Assembly (NCBI GenBank): GCA_029939015.1
Contig: JAOZTV010000063.1
Coordinates: forward strand, 1 to 12,337
DNA length: 12,337 bases
DNA from: Candidatus Aminicenantota bacterium
GTDB lineage: Bacteria > Acidobacteriota > Aminicenantia > UBA2199
Reading direction: 5' to 3'
Shown piece by piece: positions 5,984 to 12,337 of this stretch. The position numbers were made by a program, and so were the translations under genes. Under the pieces are notes generated by a model that was not told the origin of the DNA, made no database searches, and saw nothing but the letters and a program-made list of their open reading frames with translations. Within the stretch, counting starts at the first letter, position 1. Each line of letters opens with the position of its first letter.

Positions 5984-8047
5984 ATGGCTTCAAACGCATT
6001 TTCAATGGTATTAAAGGAGCATGGACATCTTGTTGCTCCAATTGGTATAATATCAATAGTATTTTTAATTCTTGTACCACTTCCAGGTGGTATTTTAGAT
6101 ATGTTTTTTACAATTAATATTGTCATGTCAATTGGGATTTTATTAATATCTACCTATGTTAAGGATCCAGTTGACTTTTCTGTTTATCCATCTATCCTGC
6201 TTATGGCTACCTTATTCCGGCTTGCCTTAAACATATCTTCAACAAGGCTTATACTACTTAAAGGAGATGAGGGCATATATGCTGCGGGTAATGTTATTGG
6301 TGCCTTTGGTGCCTTTGTTATTGGTGGTAGTTTTATGATAGGAATTGTTGTTTTTGTTATTATCATAGCAATTCAGAAAATTGTAGTTGCTTCAGGTGCT
6401 GGTAGAGCATCGGAAGTTGCAGCAAGGTTTACCTTAGATAAGATGCCTGGCAAACAGATGAGTATTGATGCTGATTTGAATTCAGGTTTGATAACAGAAA
6501 CAGAGGCAAAGGATAGAAGAACACGAATTGAGAAAGAAGCTGACTTTTATGGCTCAATGGATGGTGCTATTAAATTTACTACCAATGAGGCAACAGTCTC
6601 AATAATTATTACACTTGTTAATATTATCGGGGGCATATTAATTGGAATGTTTCAAAAGAATATGGATTTTGCAACAGCAGGCAGTACTTATACTATCTTA
6701 ACTATTGGTGATGGCTTAATGGCTGCAATACCTTCTTTATTGGTTACTATTTCAGGTGGTATTATAACAACAAGGGCTGCTTCAGAAGGTACACTTGGTG
6801 ACGATATTGTTAAGCAGACTATGGTTAATTCAAATCCAATAATGCTGTCAGGGATAGCGATTCTTGCCTTATCCGTTATTCCGGGATTGCCTAAAATACC
6901 ATTTTTTGTAATAGGTGGAATTGTTACATATATTGCATATCAGGTAAAAAAACAAAAAGCAGAAGATGTTCAGGAAGCAATTAAAACGGAGAAACAGGAA
7001 GCAGTTGCACCTCCAGAAAGAATAGAATCCTTATTAAAAGTGGATCTTCTCGGGCTTGAAATCGGATATTCTCTTATACAACTTGTTGATCAATCACAGG
7101 GAGGTACACTTTTACAGAGAATTAAATCAATGAGAAAACAACTTGCCGTTGAACTTGGTGTAATTGTGCCTCCCGTAAGGATAAGGGATAATCTTCAATT
7201 AGAATCTAAAGAATACCAACTCTTATTAAAGGGGGTTCCTATTATTAAAGGTGAGGTTATGTCATCACAATACCTTGCAATTAACCCCGGAAATGCTGAA
7301 GGCAAATTAAATGGTATTAAAACTAAAGAACCAGCCTTTGGATTAGAAGCATATTGGATTCCTGAAGATGATAGAGAACAGGCTCAATTATACGGCTATA
7401 CAATAGTTGATCCTGCAACTGTAATAACAACACATCTTACAGAGATAATAAAATCATATTCTTATGAATTATTAGGAAGACAGGAAACTCAACATCTTGT
7501 TGATAATTTAGGCGAAGCATATCCTAAAGTAATAGAGGAATTAATACCAAATCTTATGAATATAGGAACTGTTCAGAAGGTATTGCAAAATTTATTAAAA
7601 GAAAAAGTTTCAATATTTGATCTAAGAACGATACTTGAAACACTTGCGGATTATGCTGCTAACATAAAAGACATATCAGTACTTACAGAACTTGTAAGGC
7701 AGGCTCTATCACGCTCATTGGTGAAACCTTATATTACTGCAAATAATGATCTGCCAGTTTTGGTTTTAGGTGGAGAATTAGAGAATTCTTTAAGCAGTAA
7801 AATACAGAGAATAAATGAAACAGAACAGTTGATAATACAACCTGAAGAAGCGCAGGATATTATAAATAAAATTAAAAATACAGTTGAAAAATCCGGTCTT
7901 AAAGTACAGCCTATACTATTATGTTCTTCTATTATAAGGTCACATTTAAGACAGTTATTAGAGAGATTTATACCTGAGTTGGTTATATTATCGGCTTCAG
8001 AAGTTCCAAAAAATGTAAAAATTGTATCATTAGGGGTAATTGAATAA
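5984..8047 (+). CDS. flhA: FlhA flagellar export gate protein (FHIPEP family)
   Basis: FlhA forms the nonameric export-gate ring, couples ion flow to export, and docks chaperone-substrate complexes on its cytoplasmic domain. It has 687 residues, a normal length, with about eight membrane segments in residues 18-320 and a cytoplasmic domain from about 345. Signatures include LVPLPGGILD (30-39), ATLFRLALNISSTR (75-88), GAGRASEVAARFTLDKMPGKQ (138-158) and IDADLNSG (161-168). Numbering runs six behind Salmonella FlhA, so Arg88, Arg141, Arg148, Asp152, Lys197 and Asp243 match functional R94, R147, R154, D158, K203 and D249. The segment after Lys197, normally KFVKGDAIAG, reads KFTTNEATVS, so the D208 equivalent is Glu202. 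GDGLV.QIPALL reads GDGLMAAIPSLL. The rest is intact, so I expect a functional but unusual FlhA. Confidence 0.96.
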   Translation: MASNAFSMVLKEHGHLVAPIGIISIVFLILVPLPGGILDMFFTINIVMSIGILLISTYVKDPVDFSVYPSILLMATLFRLALNISSTRLILLKGDEGIYAAGNVIGAFGAFVIGGSFMIGIVVFVIIIAIQKIVVASGAGRASEVAARFTLDKMPGKQMSIDADLNSGLITETEAKDRRTRIEKEADFYGSMDGAIKFTTNEATVSIIITLVNIIGGILIGMFQKNMDFATAGSTYTILTIGDGLMAAIPSLLVTISGGIITTRAASEGTLGDDIVKQTMVNSNPIMLSGIAILALSVIPGLPKIPFFVIGGIVTYIAYQVKKQKAEDVQEAIKTEKQEAVAPPERIESLLKVDLLGLEIGYSLIQLVDQSQGGTLLQRIKSMRKQLAVELGVIVPPVRIRDNLQLESKEYQLLLKGVPIIKGEVMSSQYLAINPGNAEGKLNGIKTKEPAFGLEAYWIPEDDREQAQLYGYTIVDPATVITTHLTEIIKSYSYELLGRQETQHLVDNLGEAYPKVIEELIPNLMNIGTVQKVLQNLLKEKVSIFDLRTILETLADYAANIKDISVLTELVRQALSRSLVKPYITANNDLPVLVLGGELENSLSSKIQRINETEQLIIQPEEAQDIINKIKNTVEKSGLKVQPILLCSSIIRSHLRQLLERFIPELVILSASEVPKNVKIVSLGVIE

Positions 8048-9276
8048 TGAAAATAAAAAAATATCTTGTGAATTCAGTTGATGAGGCCTTGGGTAAGATT
8101 AAAAAAGATCTTGGTTCAGATGCTTATATTCTTTCAACAAAAAAAGTTGTCAGTAGTGGGGCATTAAATATTGGAAAGAAAAATATGATAGAGGTGACAG
8201 CTGCAAGTGATGATATTAGCTCGACAAAAGATAATATTTCAAAAAATTTATTAAATAAAAAATATGGTATAAATAAGCTTGATAAACTTGATAATAAAAT
8301 AGAACAACCGATTTTACCCTTTGATAAAAATGATATACTGAATGGATCAAATAATGATAAAACACTCGAATCAATGTTATTTCTTAAAGATGAGATTCTT
8401 CCTTTAAAGCAGGAAGTTGAGGAAATAAGGTTGCTCCTGAGAAAAAACTCAACTGAGCTTAATAATCAAACGGATTTTAAAGGAATTTATCTTGAAATTT
8501 TTCTTGATCTGATGGAAGCAGGTGTTGAAAAGAAAATATCTAAAAAAATTGTTGACACCCTTGTTTTTCAGATAACAGGTCAGGCTTATAATGATAGAGA
8601 TATTAAAAAAAAAGTATTTGAAATTATTAAAGCTTTAATAGGAAATCCATCACCTATCAAGATTGTTAATGGTAAAAGAAAGGTTATTACTCTTGTGGGT
8701 CCAACAGGTGTAGGCAAAACAACTACTATTGCAAAACTTGCATCTTATTATAAATTAATGGAATCAAAAAGAGTTGCATTAATAACAAATGATAATTATC
8801 GAATAGGAGCAGAGGCACACCTAAGCACTTATGCAAAAATCCTGAATGTTCCATTTTATTCTGTTTATGATAGAAAAGATTTAAGTTTTAGATTAGATGA
8901 ATTGAAATCTTATGATATTGTATTTGTTGATACTACTGGCAGGAGTGTTGAAGACACCAAGGGTTTGGAAGAAATAGACAGAATTATTAAGGAAATTCCA
9001 ATGGAACAAAGGGAAATAATGTTAATTCTCAGTGCAACCACCAAATCAGAAGACCTTAAAAATATATATAAAAAATATAGTATATTTAATCCTGAAAAAT
9101 TTATTTTTTCAAAATTAGATGAAACTATCAGTTTAGGGAATTTATTTAATCTTAAAATGGAATCAGACATTCCTATTGCATATTTTACAACAGGTCAACA
9201 GGTTCCTGAAGATATTGAAATTGCATATTCAAGAAGATTTGCAAATAAGATATTTACTAGAAGGAGAAGCTTATGA
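8047..9276 (+). CDS. flhF: FlhF SRP-type GTPase for flagellar placement
   Basis: FlhF is an SRP-family GTPase that sets where, and with FlhG how many, flagella are built. The 409-residue protein shows the three usual parts. The N-terminal B domain starts KIKKYLVNSVDEALGKIKKDLGSDAYILSTKKV. A low-complexity middle (about 55-140) and the NG GTPase domain (about 143-405) follow. GTPase motifs are G1 GPTGVGKTT (218-226), the insertion-box start DNYRIGA (249-255), G3 DTTGRS (295-300, usually DTAGRS), G4 SKLDET (355-360, usually TKLDET) and the G5 region TTGQQVPEDIE (381-391). The start overlaps the flhA stop by one base (TAATG), with AGGGG upstream. flhA-flhF-flhG is a widespread order. Confidence 0.96.
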   Translation: MKIKKYLVNSVDEALGKIKKDLGSDAYILSTKKVVSSGALNIGKKNMIEVTAASDDISSTKDNISKNLLNKKYGINKLDKLDNKIEQPILPFDKNDILNGSNNDKTLESMLFLKDEILPLKQEVEEIRLLLRKNSTELNNQTDFKGIYLEIFLDLMEAGVEKKISKKIVDTLVFQITGQAYNDRDIKKKVFEIIKALIGNPSPIKIVNGKRKVITLVGPTGVGKTTTIAKLASYYKLMESKRVALITNDNYRIGAEAHLSTYAKILNVPFYSVYDRKDLSFRLDELKSYDIVFVDTTGRSVEDTKGLEEIDRIIKEIPMEQREIMLILSATTKSEDLKNIYKKYSIFNPEKFIFSKLDETISLGNLFNLKMESDIPIAYFTTGQQVPEDIEIAYSRRFANKIFTRRRSL

Positions 9277-10082
9277 ATCAGGCAGCAGGTTTATTTAAAT
9301 TAACTGAAAATATAAAAGAAAAACAAAAGGTTAAAACCTTTGCTATTACCTCGGGAAAGGGAGGTGTTGGTAAAACAAATGTAGTAGTTAATCTTGCTGT
9401 AGCTATTGCAGCAACAGGCTTGAAAGTTGCAGTTGTTGATGCAGATTATGGTCTTGGAAACATTGATATTCTTCTTGGAATTGATCCTGAGTTTGATTTG
9501 ACAGACCTTTTTAAAAACAATAAAAAAATTGAAGATATTATAGTTGAAAAGAATGGTATAAAAATTGTGCCAGCTGGTTCAGGAATACAGTCATTATCCC
9601 AGTTGTCTGATGAGCAGGAAATTATTCTTCATAATGAAATGGAGAGGTTAAAAGAAGACAATGATGTGTTAATAATTGATACAGCAGCTGGTATATCTGA
9701 TAATGTCATTTCATTGCTACTTGCCTCTGATGAAGTATTTCTTGTTGTTAGTCCTGAACCAACATCTATAGTTGATGCCTATGCAGTTGTAAAGGTTGTA
9801 ACTGAACTTGATAGTTTTAAGAAATTTTCAGTTATTGCAAATATGGTAAATGATGCAAATGAGGCTTCTGAATTATATCTGAAATTAGCTAGGGCGACAA
9901 ATAAATTTTTGAATAAAAATATAAGTACTATGGGCTATGTAACAAAAGATAATAATATTATCAGGTCTGTAAGACAGCAGGTACCTGTAATATTAAAATA
10001 CCCTGATAGTGAATGTAGTAAGGATTTGACAAGGATATCCAAGAAGATAATAAAAAAGGTTAATATAAATGGAAAAAGTTGA
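9273..10082 (+). CDS. flhG: FlhG (FleN/YlxH) MinD-type ATPase, flagellar number regulator
   Basis: FlhG is a MinD-like ATPase that restrains flagellar number and stimulates the FlhF GTPase. The 269-residue protein has the deviant Walker A SGKGGVGKT (27-35, with signature Lys29), the switch I region DADYGLGNIDILLG (56-69), Walker B LIIDTAAG (133-140) and SPEPTSIVDAYAVVK (160-174). The N-terminus, MNQAAGLFKL, corresponds to the FlhF-activating peptide whose usual form is DQA..LR; Gln3 is kept, Asp is Asn. The basic C-terminal tail (about 254-266) could be the amphipathic membrane-binding helix. It overlaps flhF by 4 bases with a strong AAGGAG upstream, and overlaps fliA by 14 bases. Context separates it from the cell-division MinD. 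Confidence 0.95.
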   Translation: MNQAAGLFKLTENIKEKQKVKTFAITSGKGGVGKTNVVVNLAVAIAATGLKVAVVDADYGLGNIDILLGIDPEFDLTDLFKNNKKIEDIIVEKNGIKIVPAGSGIQSLSQLSDEQEIILHNEMERLKEDNDVLIIDTAAGISDNVISLLLASDEVFLVVSPEPTSIVDAYAVVKVVTELDSFKKFSVIANMVNDANEASELYLKLARATNKFLNKNISTMGYVTKDNNIIRSVRQQVPVILKYPDSECSKDLTRISKKIIKKVNINGKS

Positions 10083-10818
10083 GTTTGACAAAAAAATACT
10101 TGATAATTTACAGCTTGTAAAGATCATAGCTCTAAAGATTGCTGTGAGAATTCCCGCTGGAATTGAGTTGGATGATTTAATCCATACTGGTATTTTAGGA
10201 CTTATTGATGCGATAAATAAATTTGATCCAATGAAAAAAGTGAAGTTTTCTACTTATGCTTCTTTAAGGATTAGAGGTGCAATACTTGATGAATTGAGAA
10301 ATCTTGATTGGGCATCACGTGGTTTAAGATCAAAAATTAAGGATATTGAAAGAGTTTATAAAGAATTGGAACAAAAACTGGGTCGCCCTGCAATGGATGA
10401 AGAAGTTGCCAAAGAGATGAAAATGAAAATTGGTGATTTTTATAAATTATTGGATGATTCGCGGGGTGTGGCTATTGGAGTATTTAGATATTCTCAGGAA
10501 GATGAACTCAAAATGGTTGAAGAAGACAGAGTATTAAAATATTTTTCAGATGAAAAAAGTAATTCTCCAACTTTTATTGTAGAAAAAGAAGAAATGAAAA
10601 AAATATTAGCAGAATTAATTGATAATCTGCCTGAAAAAGAAAAACTTGTGCTCAGTTTATCTTATATAGATGAATTGAATTTAAGTGAGATAGGAGAGAT
10701 TCTTAAATTATCAGAATCAAGGATATCTCAGATAAGAACTTCAGCTGTTTTACGTTTAAGAAGTAGAATAGTTGAAACTGCTACAAAAAATGGTGTAGAA
10801 ATGATGGAGGTATTATAA
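10069..10818 (+). CDS. fliA: FliA sigma-28 flagellar RNA polymerase sigma factor
   Basis: FliA directs RNA polymerase to late flagellar promoters and is normally held by the anti-sigma FlgM until the hook is finished. The 249-residue protein has region 2 (about 12-84: DDLIHTGILGLIDAINKFDP, FSTYASLRIRGAILDELRNLDW), region 3 (about 88-130: SRGLRSKIKDIERVYKELEQKLGRP) and region 4 (about 185-235), with helix-turn-helix LSEIGEILKLSESRISQIRTS. The ASLRIRGAILDELRNLDW block is diagnostic for the FliA/WhiG/SigD group. It overlaps flhG by 14 bases and fliM by one (TAATG). No flgM is visible in the window. Confidence 0.95.
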   Translation: MEKVEFDKKILDNLQLVKIIALKIAVRIPAGIELDDLIHTGILGLIDAINKFDPMKKVKFSTYASLRIRGAILDELRNLDWASRGLRSKIKDIERVYKELEQKLGRPAMDEEVAKEMKMKIGDFYKLLDDSRGVAIGVFRYSQEDELKMVEEDRVLKYFSDEKSNSPTFIVEKEEMKKILAELIDNLPEKEKLVLSLSYIDELNLSEIGEILKLSESRISQIRTSAVLRLRSRIVETATKNGVEMMEVL

Positions 10819-11831
10819 TGGCTAAGATATTATCGCAAGATGAAGTAGATGCGCTGTTAAATGAATTTTCAGACGATGATGAAGTAGTAGCACCTGAAAA
10901 GAAAGAAGAAGTAAAGAAGAAAAAAACAGATATTTCAGATAAAAAAGTTTCAATTTATAATTTCAGAAGACCTGATAGAGCTTCAAAAGAACAGTTGCGA
11001 TCTCTTCATTATCTTCATGACAGGTTTTCGCGAAACTTTTCTTCTTCTTTATCGGCATATTTAAGGGCTCTAATTGATGTGAATCTATATTCTGTAGAAC
11101 AATTTACCTATGCAGAATTTATACTCTCATTACCTGATCCCACATACTTTAATGCAATAGCAATGGATCCTCTTGAAGGTAGTGCTGTTCTTGAAATAAA
11201 TCCAAAGATATTATTCCCAATGATTGATAAAATACTTGGTGGTAAGGGAGAAGATTTTGGTGGTGGCATGAGGATTATTACAGATATTGAAAGAGAACTT
11301 ATTGAAGGTGTAGTCAAACTCATTCTAAAGGATTTAATTGAATCCTGGAAGCAAATAATTGAATTAAAGATGAAGATCGTTGCAACTGAAACATCTCCTC
11401 AGCTTATACAGGTTGTTGCTCCTAACGAAATTGTTATTCTTATAGTCTTTGAATTAAAGGTTGGTGAAGCAAAGGGGTTTATGAACTTTTGTATTCCTTC
11501 AATTGTTATGGAGCCAATTGCACATCGTTTTTCTCAAGACTGGTATGCAGATAGGGCAAAAATGAGTGTTGAAGAGTTGAAAAAAATAAAATTAAATTTA
11601 CTTAAAACAAAAATTGGAATGGAAGCCTCAATAACAGGCAATACGCTTACAACTGAAAATATTCTTGACATAAATGTTGGAGATGTGATTAAACTTGAAA
11701 CAGGGGTTAATGATGGTTTAAATGTTTTATTAAATGGTGTTGAAAAATTTTCAGCTTATGAATTTAGAAATAAAAAAAAAAAATCGGTACAGATAGCTGA
11801 TATCATACAAAGGGAGTTTAAAAATGAGTAA
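10818..11831 (+). CDS. fliM: FliM flagellar motor switch protein
   Basis: FliM is the C-ring middle-layer protein that binds phosphorylated CheY and contacts FliG. The N-terminal peptide ILSQDEVDALLNEF (4-17) is the classical CheY-binding motif, followed by a charged linker (18-42). The middle CheC-like domain (about 45-240) contains YNFRRPDRASKEQLRSLHYLHDRF (47-70) and GGKG (141-144), the FliG-contact motif. The C-terminal SpoA domain (about 255-330) binds FliN. At 337 residues the length is typical. A 12-adenine run encodes Lys319-322, 15 residues before the end. The start overlaps fliA (TAATG) with GGAGG upstream, and the end overlaps the next gene by 8 bases. Confidence 0.97.
   Translation: MAKILSQDEVDALLNEFSDDDEVVAPEKKEEVKKKKTDISDKKVSIYNFRRPDRASKEQLRSLHYLHDRFSRNFSSSLSAYLRALIDVNLYSVEQFTYAEFILSLPDPTYFNAIAMDPLEGSAVLEINPKILFPMIDKILGGKGEDFGGGMRIITDIERELIEGVVKLILKDLIESWKQIIELKMKIVATETSPQLIQVVAPNEIVILIVFELKVGEAKGFMNFCIPSIVMEPIAHRFSQDWYADRAKMSVEELKKIKLNLLKTKIGMEASITGNTLTTENILDINVGDVIKLETGVNDGLNVLLNGVEKFSAYEFRNKKKKSVQIADIIQREFKNE
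11772..11783 (+). repeat. Twelve-adenine homopolymer within fliM
   Basis: An uninterrupted run of 12 A encodes exactly four AAA codons, Lys319-322 of FliM, in frame, 46 bases before the fliM stop codon. It has the same length as the tract in fliL and is a possible slippage site near the SpoA domain's end and the downstream overlapping gene. Confidence 0.9.
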
Positions 11832-12337
11832 TACAGAACAATTATCAAATTTATTTGTGGAGAACTGGACGTCTGTTTTTAATACAATTTTAGGTAAGGA
11901 CGTTAAGGTTGTAATAGAGCCAATTGAAAAAATAAAAACAGCTGATATCCCGGGAAAAGCAGAAGCCTATGACTCTTATGTTTCAATGTCTTATGCAGAA
12001 GGTGATGCAAAAATAGCTTTTATGACAAAAAACAAACTTATCTCAATAGTTTCAAATTTAATGATTGGTTTAGATTCCTTTTCTGATGAGATAAATGACG
12101 ATGATAAGGATGCTTTCGGTGAAGGTTTAAATCAAATGTTTGCATCATGTCAGGTTCCAATTAAAGAAAACCTTGGATTAGATATGAAATTTCAAGGAGT
12201 TTCATTTATTGATAAAGATGAGTTGACGCCCTTGTTTTCTGCTAAAGAAGATGTAAATCTATGGGTTGCAAGTGTTGAATTGCCTGATATTTCAACCGAA
12301 AAATTTGTTTTAGTATCTCCAGTTGATTTCGGTGAAA
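11824..12337 (+). CDS. fliY: FliY-like (CheC-domain) switch protein, truncated by window end
   Basis: The frame is open from ATG 11824 to the window edge (171 residues), overlapping fliM by 8 bases, with GGGAG shortly upstream. The visible part resembles a CheC/FliY-type domain. FliY proteins combine a CheY-P phosphatase-like domain with a C-terminal SpoA (FliN) domain; the SpoA part would lie outside. One CheC active-site motif is largely present as D96-AFG-E100-GL-N103 (family D/S-x3-E-x2-N), but the Pro expected 23 residues after the Asn is absent (Val). The first half (SVFNTILGKDVKVVIEP, 17-33) looks like the second helix and strand of a CheC repeat without its D/E/N residues. The N-terminus lacks the EIDALL-type CheY-binding peptide of Bacillus FliY. 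Location after fliM supports a switch role. It could instead be a stand-alone CheC/CheX-like protein. Confidence 0.75.
   Translation, partial: MSNTEQLSNLFVENWTSVFNTILGKDVKVVIEPIEKIKTADIPGKAEAYDSYVSMSYAEGDAKIAFMTKNKLISIVSNLMIGLDSFSDEINDDDKDAFGEGLNQMFASCQVPIKENLGLDMKFQGVSFIDKDELTPLFSAKEDVNLWVASVELPDISTEKFVLVSPVDFGE

Noticed and set aside
9273..10082. MinD cell-division ATPase
   Set aside because: The P-loop signature is shared, but the position directly after flhF, the FlhG-type N-terminal NQA peptide and the absence of minC/minE point to FlhG.

Overview
The window is one uninterrupted stretch of a flagellar operon, all on the + strand. It holds 16 genes: 14 complete ones plus the 3' end of motA at the left edge and a truncated fliY-like gene at the right edge. 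The DNA is visibly AT-rich, roughly 30% GC by eye, with Lys/Ile/Asn-rich proteins and adenine homopolymers. The chromosome is bacterial and from a motile organism. The order motA-motB-fliL-fliN-fliOPQR-flhB-flhA-flhF-flhG-fliA resembles flagellar operons of spirochaetes and several deep-branching phyla. The CheC-like FliY resembles Firmicutes, Thermotogae and some spirochaetes. I cannot fix the phylum from this sequence alone.

Layout. Positions 1-1569 hold the stator genes: the end of motA, an unusual MotB paralogue, then a canonical motB. Positions 1579-2615 hold fliL, which has a very long charged linker, and a short fliN. Positions 2619-8047 encode the membrane part of the flagellar type III export apparatus in the order fliO, fliP, fliQ, fliR, flhB, flhA. 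Positions 8047-10818 hold the placement/number control pair flhF and flhG, then the flagellar sigma factor fliA. Positions 10818-12337 hold the switch genes fliM and fliY-like.

The genes abut or overlap almost everywhere: ATGA overlaps, TAATG overlaps, and gaps of 1-22 bases. There is no room for internal promoters or terminators between genes, so translation is probably coupled over much of the operon. No stretch without a gene exceeds 22 bases. I saw no RNA genes, mobile elements or CRISPR arrays.

The most interesting points are four. (1) A MotB-like protein lies between motA and motB; its transmembrane ion-binding Asp is replaced by Ser and its peptidoglycan-binding motifs are degraded. 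(2) FlhA has lost the near-invariant KGDAIAG segment, with Glu in place of the functionally important Asp. (3) The C-ring parts are split and partly duplicated: a minimal FliN far upstream of a FliM/FliY pair. (4) Twelve-adenine tracts lie inside fliL and fliM, and FliL carries an acidic/lysine-rich linker of about 87 residues.
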